The notes under the pieces were generated by a model that was not told the DNA's origin, ran no database searches, and worked only from the letters and a program-made list of their open reading frames with translations. Both the position numbers and the translations under genes were made by a program. From assembly GCA_002842855.1 (NCBI GenBank), contig PHEE01000028.1, positions 1 through 42,318 on the forward strand: 42,318 bases of DNA. The letters run 5' to 3'. The DNA comes from Alphaproteobacteria bacterium HGW-Alphaproteobacteria-4 (GTDB taxonomy: Bacteria > Pseudomonadota > Alphaproteobacteria > Rhodobacterales > Rhodobacteraceae). Of the stretch, positions 8,913 to 19,903 are shown in pieces (the first letter of the stretch is position 1; every line of letters starts with the position of its first letter).

Positions 8913-9704
8913 TCAGGCAGGCGCGCGCAGCACGGCGCAGAACTGATCGTAAAGCCCCGCGTTGCCGGCGATTACCGAGCCGCTCTCGAATATTTCGCGG
9001 CCCTCGCGCACCGGCGCCACAAAGCCGCCCGCCTCTTTCACCAGAATGAGGCCCGCCGCGATGTCCCAGGCGTTGATACCGCGTTCCCAGTAGCCGTCAT
9101 AGCGCCCTGCGGCGACATAGGCGAGGTCGAGCGCCGCCGACCCCCAGCGCCGCACCCCGGCACAGACCGGCATCAGGCGGGCAAGGTCTTGCAGCGTGGC
9201 AGGCAGCGTCGGGCGGCCGCCGAAGGGCACGCCGGTGGCAAAAATCGCCTCGATCATCGTGCGGCGCCCGGAAACCCGCAGCCGGGTTTCGTTCATGAAG
9301 CTGCCGAGGCCCTTTTCGGCGTAAAACAATTCGTCCTTGGCGGCATCGAACACCACCCCGGCGACGATCTCGCCCTTGTGTTCCAGCGCGATCGACACCG
9401 CCCAATGCGGCAGCCCGTGCAGAAAGTTGGTGGTGCCGTCGAGCGGATCAACGATCCAGCGCCGGGTCGGGTCTTCGCCCGCTTCCTCGCCGGTTTCCTC
9501 GCCCAGCCAGCCGTAAGAGGGGCGCGCGCCGCGCAGTTCTTCCTTGATGATCCGTTCCGCCTCTCGGTCGGCCTTGGAAACGAAATCGCCGGGCCCCTTG
9601 GAGGAAACCTGAAGATTTTCCACCTCGCGAAAGTCCTTGACAAGCGCGCGGCCCGCCTTGCGGGCGGCCTTGATCATCAGGTTGAGGTTCGCGCTGCCGT
9701 GCAT
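8913..9704 (-). CDS. suhB: Inositol monophosphatase family protein (SuhB-like)
   Basis: A 263-residue Mg-dependent phosphatase of the IMPase/SuhB family. The metal and phosphate site motifs are complete: GEETGEE around residue 70, WIVDPLDGTTNFLHGLP around residues 84-100, and AWDIAAG near residue 215. It hydrolyses inositol-1-phosphate or related sugar phosphates; SuhB members also help rRNA antitermination. The ATG at 9702-9704 follows AGGAG at good spacing, and the protein begins MHGSANLNLMIKAARKAG, the usual SuhB start. The substrate cannot be fixed from sequence. It is flanked by GC-rich intergenic elements on both sides. Confidence 0.88.
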   Translation of the reverse strand: MHGSANLNLMIKAARKAGRALVKDFREVENLQVSSKGPGDFVSKADREAERIIKEELRGARPSYGWLGEETGEEAGEDPTRRWIVDPLDGTTNFLHGLPHWAVSIALEHKGEIVAGVVFDAAKDELFYAEKGLGSFMNETRLRVSGRRTMIEAIFATGVPFGGRPTLPATLQDLARLMPVCAGVRRWGSAALDLAYVAAGRYDGYWERGINAWDIAAGLILVKEAGGFVAPVREGREIFESGSVIAGNAGLYDQFCAVLRAPA

Positions 9705-9778
9705 GGGGGAACTCCTGTTCGTCAGGGGGTGGCTATACGCGGGCGGTAAGCGGATGCCAAGAGCTTTGCCTTCGACCC

Positions 9779-9822
9779 CGGCGGGGGGCCTTTTGCCTCC
9801 CGCACCCCCCGAAGATATTGCC
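9779..9822. repeat. Intergenic GC-rich element
   Basis: Read on the minus strand it is a GCAATATCTTCGGGGGGTGC-type sequence followed by complementary G and C runs (GGGGGG at 9782-9788, CCCCCC at 9803-9809). It lies between suhB and the ydeI-like gene and resembles the elements at 8841 and 21940, a type I associate with Rhodobacterales intergenic regions. Confidence 0.45.
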
Positions 9823-9840
9823 GCTGAAGCAGACCGCGGG

Positions 9841-10422
9841 TCAGGGCCTTTTCGAATAGGGCAGTTTGCCTTGCGCCAGATCGTCCACCAGTTTCGCGAT
9901 TCTGCGGGCGCGCGCCGCGGGGGTTTTCGCGGTCTGGCTGCGGTAGAGCACCGCGTAGCGGTTGAGGCCGTCGAGTGTGGCAAAGGCCGCCGCCGCCGCA
10001 GAAGTGGCGGCAAGCGCCTCGGCAAGATCGCCGGGCACTTCGGCGCGGCTTTGCGGTGCATAGGCGGCATCCCAGCGGCCACTGGCGCGGGCGCGGTCGA
10101 TTTCGGCCTGTCCGCGCGGGGTCATGCGACCCTCGGCAATCAGCGCCAACGCGCGGCTGCGGTTGATCTCGGACCAGACCGAGCCAGTGCGGCGTGGGGT
10201 CATGCGGATCAGAAAGTATTGCGCATCAAAGCGTTGCACCTGCCCGTCGATCCAGCCCCAGCTGAGCGCCACGTCGATTGCCTCTTGCTTGCCGGGGCTG
10301 GAGCCACCCGCACCTTTCTTGGCGAGTTTCAGCCAGAAACCGGGGGCTTCGGGCGATGAAGCAATCCGGGCGGCAAGCGCCGCCGCATCGGGAACCGCAA
10401 GGATCGGCAATTCCACCGCCAT
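9841..10422 (-). CDS. YdeI/OmpD-associated family protein
   Basis: A 193-residue cytosolic protein. It has the YdeI signatures: APGFWLKLAKKG, then EAIDVALSWGWIDGQ, FLIRMTPRRTGSVWSEINR, and a helical C-terminus ending in an AKTPAARARRIAKLVDDLAQG segment. Family members have been linked to antimicrobial-peptide tolerance in enterobacteria, but a biochemical activity is not established. The start at 10422 directly follows the stop of metR (one base apart), with AGGG upstream, so it is probably co-transcribed with that regulator. A link to methionine metabolism is not evident. Confidence 0.8.
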   Translation of the reverse strand: MAVELPILAVPDAAALAARIASSPEAPGFWLKLAKKGAGGSSPGKQEAIDVALSWGWIDGQVQRFDAQYFLIRMTPRRTGSVWSEINRSRALALIAEGRMTPRGQAEIDRARASGRWDAAYAPQSRAEVPGDLAEALAATSAAAAAFATLDGLNRYAVLYRSQTAKTPAARARRIAKLVDDLAQGKLPYSKRP

Positions 10423-10423
10423 C

Positions 10424-11329
10424 TTACACCCTTTGCAATTTCACCGGCTCGGTGCGCCCCAGCCGCAGGAAATGTGCCATGAAGGGCTCGGTTGCGTCCT
10501 CGCTGCGGGTAGCGGCGTAAAGGCGTTTGGTCAGGCCCTTGGCGGTGATCGGGCGGGTGATGTAGTCGGGGCGGTATTTCACCTCGCGCAGCACCCAGTC
10601 GGGCAGCACCGCAACGCCGCGCCCCGAGGCGACAAGCATCAGGATAACTGCGGTCAGTTCCACCTGCCGGATGCCCTTTGGTTCCACCCGCGCGGCGCTG
10701 AGCAGTTCGGTGAAAATGTCAAGCCGGCCACGCTCGACCGGGTAGGTCAGCAGCACCTGATCGGCAAAATCTGCGGCCTCGATGAAGGGCTTGGCGGCAA
10801 GCGGGCTGGATGCGGCAGCAACGAACATCGGCGCGTAGTCAAACAGGGGGTTGAAGGTGACGCCTTCAATCTTTTCGGGGTCGGACGAGATCACCAGATC
10901 CACCTCTTGCCGGATCAGCGCAGGCATTGCGCCAAAAGCGAGGCCGGGGCGGATATCGACATCGACCTCGGGCCAGGCCCGGCGGAACTGTTCCAGTACC
11001 GGGAAAAGCCAGTCAAAACAGGCGTGGCATTCGATGGCGATGTGCAGCCGCCCGGCCCGGCCCTGCCGCAGCGCACCAAACTCTTCGGCCACCGCCTCAA
11101 CCTCGGGCAGTACCCGCTCGGCCAGCCGCAAAAGCCGCATGCCCGCCGCCGACAGCTTCATTGGCCGCGCGGCACGCACGAAAAGCTCGACCCCCGTTTG
11201 ATCTTCGAGCCCCTTGATCTGGTGGCTGAGCGCGGACTGGGTGATGTGCAGCACCTCGGCGGCACGCGCGAGGCCACCTTCGGCGTGAATGGCACGGATC
11301 GTGCGCAGATGGCGCAGTTCTAGGTGCAT
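10424..11329 (-). CDS. metR: LysR-type regulator, probable MetR
   Basis: A 301-residue LysR-family regulator. The N-terminal winged HTH spans residues 1-60 (LRHLRTIRAIHAEGGLARAA...HITQSALSHQIKGLE), and the C-terminal periplasmic-binding-like effector domain includes ECHACFDWL, typical of MetR. It is divergent from metF, the standard MetR arrangement, in which homocysteine-bound MetR regulates met genes. The start MHLELRHL at 11329 is the family start; an upstream start at 11377 would add 16 non-conserved residues. The ribosome-binding site is weak. YdeI-like gene follows with one base between. Confidence 0.85.
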   Translation of the reverse strand: MHLELRHLRTIRAIHAEGGLARAAEVLHITQSALSHQIKGLEDQTGVELFVRAARPMKLSAAGMRLLRLAERVLPEVEAVAEEFGALRQGRAGRLHIAIECHACFDWLFPVLEQFRRAWPEVDVDIRPGLAFGAMPALIRQEVDLVISSDPEKIEGVTFNPLFDYAPMFVAAASSPLAAKPFIEAADFADQVLLTYPVERGRLDIFTELLSAARVEPKGIRQVELTAVILMLVASGRGVAVLPDWVLREVKYRPDYITRPITAKGLTKRLYAATRSEDATEPFMAHFLRLGRTEPVKLQRV

Positions 11330-11348
11330 TATGCTGCCAGCCTCATGT

Positions 11349-11376
11349 TGTTCTTGAACACTATGAGTTTGTCTCA
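11349..11376. promoter_or_regulatory. Candidate MetR operator region
   Basis: Two dyads lie in the metR-metF divergent spacer: TGTTC(11349-11353)/GAACA(11356-11360) and TGAG(11364-11367)/CTCA(11373-11376). The second resembles the TGAA-N5-TTCA MetR consensus in spacing. Function is inferred from position. Confidence 0.4.
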
Positions 11377-11419
11377 CATATCAAACCGTGCGACAAGGGG
11401 GCAACAAAAGGATCATACC

Positions 11420-12286
11420 ATGCCCGCACCGCGCGTAAGTTTCGAGTTCTTCCCGCCGCAAACGCTCGATGCGTCTTTCCGGCTGTGGGAAACCGCACAG
11501 GTGCTGGCGCCGCTCAAGCCCAGCTTCGTTTCCGTTACCTATGGTGCGGGCGGCACCACGCGCAAACTGACGCATGAGGCGGTCACCACCATCGGGCGCA
11601 ATTACGGGCTGAACGTCGCGGCGCACCTGACCTGCGTCGATGCCACCCGCGCCGAAACGCTTGAGATTGTCGAGGCCTATGCGCAAGCCGGGGTGCGCGA
11701 GATCGTGGCGCTGCGCGGCGATGCGCCGAAGGGTGCGGAACGCTTTGCCCCGCACCCCGAGGGCTTTGCCTCGTCGGTCGAACTGATCGAGGCATTGGCG
11801 GCAGACGGGCGATTCACCATCCGTTGCGGCGCCTACCCCGAACCGCACCCGGATGCCACCGACCCCCAGGCCGATGTGCGCTGGCTCAAGCAAAAATGCG
11901 ATGCCGGGGCGACCAGCGCCATCACCCAGTTCTTTTTCGAGGCGGAAACCTTTTTCCGCTTCCGCGATGCTGCTGAAAAGGCGGGGGTGAAGGCAAAGAT
12001 CATTCCGGGCATTCTGCCGATCCAATCCTGGGCGGGGGCCAAGCGGTTTGCGCAGCGTTGCGGCACTTCGGTGCCCGCATCGATAGAAGAGGCCTTTGCC
12101 GCCGCAGCGCGCGACGGGCGTGAAGAATTGCTCGCCACCGCTCTTTGCACTGAACTTTGCGACGACCTCCTGCAGGGCGGCGTGGAAGACTTGCACTTCT
12201 ATACCCTCAACCGCCCTGGCCTGACGCGTGATGTCTGCCACGCGCTTGGCGTGACCCAGAGCCCAAATCTGGAACAGGTCGCCTGA
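11420..12286 (+). CDS. metF: 5,10-methylenetetrahydrofolate reductase
   Basis: A 288-residue FAD-dependent enzyme that reduces methylene-THF to 5-methyl-THF, the methyl donor for methionine synthesis. The barrel landmarks are visible: VSFEFFPPQ with the catalytic Glu, FVSVTYGAGG, AAHLTCVDA, IVALRGDAPKG, AGATSAITQFFFE, and IIPGILPI. Length is normal for bacterial MetF. AAGGA lies 8 nt before the ATG. It is divergent from metR, whose product probably controls it. Confidence 0.95.
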   Translation: MPAPRVSFEFFPPQTLDASFRLWETAQVLAPLKPSFVSVTYGAGGTTRKLTHEAVTTIGRNYGLNVAAHLTCVDATRAETLEIVEAYAQAGVREIVALRGDAPKGAERFAPHPEGFASSVELIEALAADGRFTIRCGAYPEPHPDATDPQADVRWLKQKCDAGATSAITQFFFEAETFFRFRDAAEKAGVKAKIIPGILPIQSWAGAKRFAQRCGTSVPASIEEAFAAAARDGREELLATALCTELCDDLLQGGVEDLHFYTLNRPGLTRDVCHALGVTQSPNLEQVA

Positions 12287-12336
12287 GCGCTGCGCCACAG
12301 CCTCAGGCAGCGGTGCCGCGGGCCAGCTTTCTGCCT

Positions 12337-13452
12337 TCACCCCGCCACATCATCGGCGGCGGCGTTGGCCGCGCCGCGCCGGCGCTGCCAGATGCCGGGC
12401 AGAATCATCGCGCGCCACCCCATGCGCGCACCCACCGCGCTTTCGTGGATGCTCTCGGAACTGTCGCGGCCAATCACTCGCGGCGCGCGCAGAATGAATA
12501 CCTTGCCCCAGCCGCGCCAACTTCCGACCGAAGGCGACTGCGGATCGCAGGGAAAGCGCGCGCGCCAGCCTTCGGGCAGGGTCAGACCGCAGCGCTCCAT
12601 CCGCTCCAGCATCCAGACCAGAGGAATGTTTGCCAGCGGGCGCGAGGCTTCATGGCCGCCGATCTGGCCACCGATGTCGCCGTGGCAGCCCCGGAACCAG
12701 ACTTGTTCGACCTGCCTGGCACCAGAGCCCTTGGTATCCCAGATCAGCGGCTCGAACACCGAACGGGTTTCGTTCAGTGCCAGGGCCTGATAGCCGTGGC
12801 GGACATTCCGGCCCAAAGTGGCATCGTGAAAGCGGGTGCGCGGCTCGGAAACCATCCACATCAGCGGCAATTGCAGGCCAAGCGCCATCACCGTGTCGAA
12901 CACCCCGACCATTTCGATTTCGACCTGTGCATGGCAGAAATGCCGCCGAAATGCTTCGGCACCGGCGCGCGCCTCGGCGGCCTCATAATAGCGCCACGCG
13001 AGGCGCACGTTGCGTTCGGTCGCGGCATCGGCGCGCAGCATCCCGACGCGGTCGATGATGCCCGCAAGCGAGCGCACCGCAAAAGCCCCGCGCGAATACC
13101 CCAGCAGAAAAATGCGGTCGCCGGGGTGATATCGGGTCGCGATCCAGCCGTAAGCGCGGCGGATCTGCTGTTCAACCCCCCACCCCAGCACGGCATCGGA
13201 AAACTGCCCCCATTCGTTCCACTCAAGGCCTTTGCCGTAGCAGACAGAAGCCCGCGGCGCGCCTTCGCGCAGAAGGTGGTAGAGGCGGCCGATCGAGGTT
13301 TCTCCGGCCCCGCCAAGCCTGCCCTGCGTGCCATCGAGCAGCACAATGTGATCGACGCTGCCGCGCTGTGCGCTCCGCGGGCTGCCTGGGGGCGGCACCG
13401 GTTCGCGTCTGCGAAACAACGCGGCAATCCGCTTGAACAACCTGCCCGGCAC
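12337..13452 (-). CDS. DUF2235 alpha/beta-hydrolase family protein
   Basis: A 371-residue protein of the DUF2235 (Tle1-like) hydrolase family. The VLLDGTQ strand and the nucleophile elbow GYSRGAFAVRSLAG (Ser in GxSxG) are clear; VGVFDTVMALG and WFRGCHGDIGG supply the probable acid and His. Type VI secretion phospholipases of the Tle1 group belong to this fold, but no VgrG, PAAR or immunity gene is nearby, so a secreted-effector role is unsupported. The N-terminus is basic (FKRIAALFRRREP) without a signal peptide. The start at 13452 lies close behind the odc terminator, so the gene must have its own promoter or depend on read-through. Confidence 0.78.
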   Translation of the reverse strand: MPGRLFKRIAALFRRREPVPPPGSPRSAQRGSVDHIVLLDGTQGRLGGAGETSIGRLYHLLREGAPRASVCYGKGLEWNEWGQFSDAVLGWGVEQQIRRAYGWIATRYHPGDRIFLLGYSRGAFAVRSLAGIIDRVGMLRADAATERNVRLAWRYYEAAEARAGAEAFRRHFCHAQVEIEMVGVFDTVMALGLQLPLMWMVSEPRTRFHDATLGRNVRHGYQALALNETRSVFEPLIWDTKGSGARQVEQVWFRGCHGDIGGQIGGHEASRPLANIPLVWMLERMERCGLTLPEGWRARFPCDPQSPSVGSWRGWGKVFILRAPRVIGRDSSESIHESAVGARMGWRAMILPGIWQRRRGAANAAADDVAG

Positions 13453-13466
13453 CCGGTGCCTCCCCG

Positions 13467-13497
13467 AAAAAAAGCCCTGCCCGACTATAGGGCAGGG
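13467..13497 (-). terminator. Rho-independent terminator of the ornithine decarboxylase gene
   Basis: On the minus strand CCCTGCCC (13497-13490) pairs perfectly with GGGCAGGG (13482-13475) across a 7-nt loop, followed by a seven-T run (13473-13467). It sits 28 bp after the odc stop. Confidence 0.88.
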
Positions 13498-13524
13498 TTC
13501 ATTTCAGGCCAGCGCCAAAACGCC

Positions 13525-14670
13525 TTAGAGTGCGAGCGACATGGTGGTGGAAACGGTCATTTCACCAAAGCCGTTGAACCGGGTGTTGGTGGCCATCGAA
13601 TAGGCGCCCATGCCGTGAAACACGAGGTAATCGCCTTCCTCGATGTCGCCCGGCAATTCCAGCTCGCCCGGCAAGCGGTCAACCGAATCGCAGGTGGGGC
13701 CGAACACCACGCGCGGGATCGGGGCACCGCTGCGGCGCAGACCTTGCGACGAAATCGCCTCAACGCGGGTGATGTTGCCCACCATCGGCAGCTCGGTCAG
13801 CCCGCCATAGACACCGTCGTTGATGAACACATGCAGCCCATCGCGGATTGCCTTGATGCGGGTGGCCAGCGTGAAGGCCTCGGCCACCAGCCCCCGGCCC
13901 GGTTCGCACACCAGCGCCGGGCGGTCTGCGCCGAACGCCTCGGTTGCCACCCGGTCGATCAGCGCAAAGATCGCCTCAAGCTGCGGCACCACATCGGTCA
14001 CGCGGTGGCTGGGAAAGCCGCCGCCAACGTTGAGCCGCACTGCCTTGACCCCCGCCAGACGGCAGATTTCGGCGCCCGCGCGAATGTAGCTGTCCCAGGC
14101 CATCGGGTCGGTGCATTGCGTGCCGGGGTGGAAGGTAAGCGAGGGAATGAACCCCGCCTTTGCCACCGCCGCCAAGAGGTCGGCCGCCAGTTCCACCGTG
14201 GCGCCGAACTTGGCGCCGAAGTTGTAGGCAGCACCCGACACCGGCAGCTTGTAGCGCACCGAGATTTCGCAGCCCTCGGCGGGCACCAGATCGATCAGCT
14301 TGGCAAGCTCGCTGCGGCTGTCGACCGACCAGCTTTTGACGCCCGCCTTCACCGCGTGCAGCACTTCCGAGCGCGAACGCACGGGGTTGTTGTAATGCAA
14401 GGCGGCGGTCGGCGCGAGGCGGCGCACCATGTCGATCTCGGCGGGCGAGGCGACATCAAAACCCTTGATCCCGGCGGCGAGCAGGTTCTGAATTACCATC
14501 TCATCGGGGTTCGACTTCACCGCATAGGTCACAAGCCCCGGGAATCCTTTCAGAAACCGGCGGGCGGTCGCTTGCAGCACCTGCGGCGCAAAGAACATTG
14601 CCGGGTTGTCGGGCTGCTGCGAGCGGAGAAGTTCGGCGGGTTCGGTCCAGATAGTCTTCGACAGTCCCAT
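13525..14670 (-). CDS. Ornithine (lysine/ornithine) decarboxylase, fold type III
   Basis: A 381-residue PLP enzyme of the alanine-racemase-fold decarboxylases that makes putrescine from ornithine. Lys52 in TYAVKSNP forms the Schiff base; HPGTQC, LNVGGGFPSHR, CEPGRGLV and the catalytic Cys in VFGPTCDS (about residue 326) are all present. The length and sequence fit the short alphaproteobacterial ODC, some of which also accept lysine. The start ATG at 14668-14670 follows AAAGGA. A conserved speF-type leader lies immediately upstream and a strong terminator follows, so this is a single-gene transcript probably controlled at the leader. Confidence 0.92.
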   Translation of the reverse strand: MGLSKTIWTEPAELLRSQQPDNPAMFFAPQVLQATARRFLKGFPGLVTYAVKSNPDEMVIQNLLAAGIKGFDVASPAEIDMVRRLAPTAALHYNNPVRSRSEVLHAVKAGVKSWSVDSRSELAKLIDLVPAEGCEISVRYKLPVSGAAYNFGAKFGATVELAADLLAAVAKAGFIPSLTFHPGTQCTDPMAWDSYIRAGAEICRLAGVKAVRLNVGGGFPSHRVTDVVPQLEAIFALIDRVATEAFGADRPALVCEPGRGLVAEAFTLATRIKAIRDGLHVFINDGVYGGLTELPMVGNITRVEAISSQGLRRSGAPIPRVVFGPTCDSVDRLPGELELPGDIEEGDYLVFHGMGAYSMATNTRFNGFGEMTVSTTMSLAL

Positions 14671-14674
14671 CGGC

Positions 14675-14750
14675 GTTTCCTTTGCCAACAAGACGCAGCC
14701 ACCTCTTGCCCCGGCTTCACGGGTCGGGAGACGCTTACGCGTTTCATCCA
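14675..14750 (-). ncRNA. speF-type leader RNA upstream of ornithine decarboxylase
   Basis: The minus-strand leader starts GGATGAAACGCG and contains a tight stem ACGC-GTAA-GCGT (14742-14731), then CTCCCG and a CCCG/CGGG pairing around CGTGAAG, an AAGAGGTGGC stretch, and GCGTCTTGTTGGC just before the ribosome site. This matches my memory of the speF element found before alphaproteobacterial ornithine decarboxylase genes. It also begins with an ATG, so a short leader peptide is possible. Confidence 0.7.
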
Positions 14751-14892
14751 ACCAGGCCAGGTGCGAATGAGTCGCCCTTTTCCTGAAACTATGTGCGCTA
14801 TCTGGGCCACATTTTCACCGATCAAAAGACTAGATTTGTAGCGTGAACTCGTTATAACAACCAAAATTCCGGTCAAACTGCGGGTGCTGCCG

Positions 14893-15324
14893 ATGGACGA
14901 TCTCGACCGCTCTCTGTTGGCGCTTCTGGGTGCCGATGCCCGCATGTCGGTGGCCACACTCGCGCGACGCCTAAAAGTTGCGCGCTCGACCATTCAGGCG
15001 CGGCTGGAGCGGCTGGAAACCACCGGCATCATCGCCGGTTACACGCTGAAACTGGGCGAAGCGGCGCGGCAGGGCCGCATCCGCGCCACCGTTTTGCTGA
15101 CCATCGAACCGCGCGCGCAGGCAGCGATTCTGACCCGGCTGAAAGCCCTGCCCGAGGTTGAGCGCATCCATACCACCTCGGGCCGCGTCGATCTGCTGCT
15201 GCAACTCGCGGCAAGCTCCACCGCCCAGCTTGATGCCGTGCTCGACCAGGTCGGCGAGTTGACCGGCGTGAAATCGTCGGAAAGCCTGATCCACCTTTCA
15301 ACCAAGCTTGAACGCGCGGTCTAG
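14893..15324 (+). CDS. Lrp/AsnC-family regulator next to ornithine decarboxylase
   Basis: A 143-residue Lrp/AsnC regulator. HTH at residues about 2-55 (LDRSLLALL...SVATLARRLKVARSTIQARLERLE), then a RAM domain with VERIHTTSGRVDLLLQLAA. It lies divergent from the ornithine decarboxylase gene with about 220 bp between, so the decarboxylase or polyamine metabolism is a plausible target. The start at 14893 gives the family N-terminus MDDLDR; GTG at 14884 would add three residues. No strong ribosome site is visible. Confidence 0.83.
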   Translation: MDDLDRSLLALLGADARMSVATLARRLKVARSTIQARLERLETTGIIAGYTLKLGEAARQGRIRATVLLTIEPRAQAAILTRLKALPEVERIHTTSGRVDLLLQLAASSTAQLDAVLDQVGELTGVKSSESLIHLSTKLERAV

Positions 15325-15423
15325 CGATAACAGCTTCGTGTGCAGTCTCTCCGTAAAACTGTTGCCATTTTGTTCCGAAACGCGCATTTTGGGCGAACGG
15401 AATCTGTGACAGGGAGAAAGCAG

Positions 15424-15721
15424 ATGACCTATATCGACGGATTCGTGATTCCCGTTCCCACAGCCAAGCGCGATGTTTACCGCGATTACGAAGCGCATTG
15501 GTGGCCGAGTTTCCGCAAGCGCGGGGCGCTGCAACTGGTTGTTGCCTGGGGCGACGATGTGCCTCAGGGCAAGCAGACCGATTTCGCAGGCCACGCGCGA
15601 CGCCGCCGCCAAGGATATGATGGCCGACGCGGACATGTCGATGGCCGACATGCCGTTTGATGGCGCCCGGATGATTTATGGCGGCTTCGCCCCGATTTTC
15701 GATTCGGAGGAACCGAAATGA
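15424..15721 (+). pseudogene. DUF1428 family protein broken by an internal out-of-frame gap
   Basis: DUF1428 proteins are about 115-120 residues. The first 54 codons read normally (MTYIDGFVIPVPTAKRD to VPQGKQTDF). After 15585 the family sequence continues one frame over, at 15590, as ATRDAAAKDMMAD...MPFDGARMIYGGF. About 20 residues that normally link these blocks (the GETVVFSW region) are missing. The remainder is typical to the stop, which overlaps the start of the VOC gene (ATGA). AGGGAG precedes the start. Function of the family is unknown. The gap is either a small deletion of 3n+2 bases or an assembly loss. Confidence 0.75.
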
Positions 15722-16485
15722 CCACCGCCCCGAACGGCACCCCCTGCTGGTATGAACTGACGACAAGCAACCCCGATGGCGCGCAGGCCTTTTATGCGGC
15801 GGTGATCGGCTGGACCATTGCCGGGGCGGGCATGCCCGGCATGGATTACCGGCTTGCCTCGGCGGGGGGCGACATGGTGGCAGGCATCTGGGTGCCCGAT
15901 GAACCCGGCATGCCGACCTTCTGGATGCTCTATTTCACCGCCCCAAACTGCGATACCGCCGCCAAGGCCGTCACCAAGGCGGGCGGCACGCTGCACAAGG
16001 GGCCATTCGACATTCCCGGCACCGGGCGCTTTGCCATCGTGGCCGACCCGCAGGGCGCGGTGTTCGGCATCTTGCAACCGCTTGATGCCAACGGCAACGC
16101 CTTCGACCAAAAGCAGACCGGCCACGGCAACTGGCACCAGTTGATGACCAGCGACCCAAAGGCGGCCTTTGCCTTCTACTCGGCGCTGTTTGGCTGGAAG
16201 GCCGGCACCAGCATGGATATGGGCGCGATGGGCAGCTACGATCTTTTCAGCCACGCAGGCGCCGACATCGGCGGCATGATGCGGCAGGCACCCAACCTGC
16301 CGGGGCCGGGGGTGCCGTTCTGGCTGCCCTATTTCGGGGTGGATGGCATCAATGCCGCCGCCGCGCGGATCACGGCGGCGGGCGGCAAGGTGGTGAACGG
16401 CCCGCATGACGTGCCTGGCGGCGCCTTCATCGTGGTCGGGCAAGACCCGCAGGGCGCGATGTTCGCGCTGGTCGGGCCAAAGTAG
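15718..16485 (+). CDS. Two-domain VOC (glyoxalase/extradiol dioxygenase fold) protein
   Basis: A 255-residue protein made of two VOC modules. Module 1, about residues 8-122, runs from PCWYELTTSNPDGAQAFYAAVIGW to FAIVADPQGAVFGI. Module 2, about 137-253, runs from WHQLMTSDPKAAFAFYSALFGW to FIVVGQDPQGAMFAL. Each has the His/Glu positions and GWK/GWT turns typical of the family. Similar two-module proteins are annotated as hydroxylases or glyoxalase-like, without a fixed reaction. The start overlaps the DUF1428 stop, suggesting an ancestral operon pair. Confidence 0.85.
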   Translation: MTTAPNGTPCWYELTTSNPDGAQAFYAAVIGWTIAGAGMPGMDYRLASAGGDMVAGIWVPDEPGMPTFWMLYFTAPNCDTAAKAVTKAGGTLHKGPFDIPGTGRFAIVADPQGAVFGILQPLDANGNAFDQKQTGHGNWHQLMTSDPKAAFAFYSALFGWKAGTSMDMGAMGSYDLFSHAGADIGGMMRQAPNLPGPGVPFWLPYFGVDGINAAAARITAAGGKVVNGPHDVPGGAFIVVGQDPQGAMFALVGPK

Positions 16486-16528
16486 CGCCGGAACAACGGC
16501 ACTTGGCCTTTGCGGCAGGCTTCGCTAA

Positions 16529-16557
16529 ATCGGGGCAACCCAAAGAAAGTTGCCCCG

Positions 16558-16559
<2 letters not shown>
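16529..16559 (+). promoter_or_regulatory. Perfect hairpin overlapping the valS start codon
   Basis: ATCGGGGCAA (16529-16538) is exactly complementary to TTGCCCCGAT (16550-16559), with an 11-nt purine-rich loop containing AAAGAAAG. The 3' arm includes AT of the ATG at 16558. In the mRNA this would hide the first start codon and expose the purine-rich segment. Confidence 0.6.
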
Positions 16560-19548
<2,989 letters not shown>

Positions 19549-19552
19549 CGGC

Positions 19553-19882
19553 ATGAGCACATCGAACATTGCGGAACGGCGGATGCTGAAGGCCTTGGCC
19601 GAAGGCAAGCTGAGCGGCCTTGAAGGCGAGGGCAAGCCCCTGCCCGACCACCTCGGCGATGCCTACGTTTCGGCGGGCGACGCGGTCGGCTTTCGGATCA
19701 TGGCCGAGGCGGGTGTGCTGCCCGAGGAAATCGTGCTGAAAAAGCAGGCCGCAGCACAACGCGCGCTGCTGGCCACGCTGACCGACCCCGCCATGCGCAA
19801 AGAGGCGATGGCCGAACTGGCGCGGCTTGAAATGCGCCGCGCGATTGCCGAGGAAGCGCGGCGCGCCTTCATGAAGGGCTGA
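19553..19882 (+). CDS. DUF1992 (DnaJC28-type) small protein
   Basis: A 109-residue helical protein of the DUF1992 family, related to the conserved region of eukaryotic DNAJC28 but lacking a J domain. The family signature runs from AERRMLKALAEGKLSGLEGEGKPLPD to FRIMAEAGVLPEEI. It lies 4 bp after the valS stop and is probably co-transcribed. The function is unknown. Confidence 0.82.
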   Translation: MSTSNIAERRMLKALAEGKLSGLEGEGKPLPDHLGDAYVSAGDAVGFRIMAEAGVLPEEIVLKKQAAAQRALLATLTDPAMRKEAMAELARLEMRRAIAEEARRAFMKG

Positions 19883-19903
19883 GGGCCGCGAAACGGCTCC
19901 CCC

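Noticed and set aside
12337..13452. DUF2235 gene as a type VI secretion effector
   Set aside because: No VgrG, PAAR, immunity or T6SS structural gene nearby; the fold alone does not show secretion.
12313..14841. A long plus-strand open frame covering the DUF2235 and ornithine decarboxylase genes
   Set aside because: It is antisense to two well-recognised genes; its translation is Arg/His/Pro-rich without any family motif, as expected in high-GC DNA.
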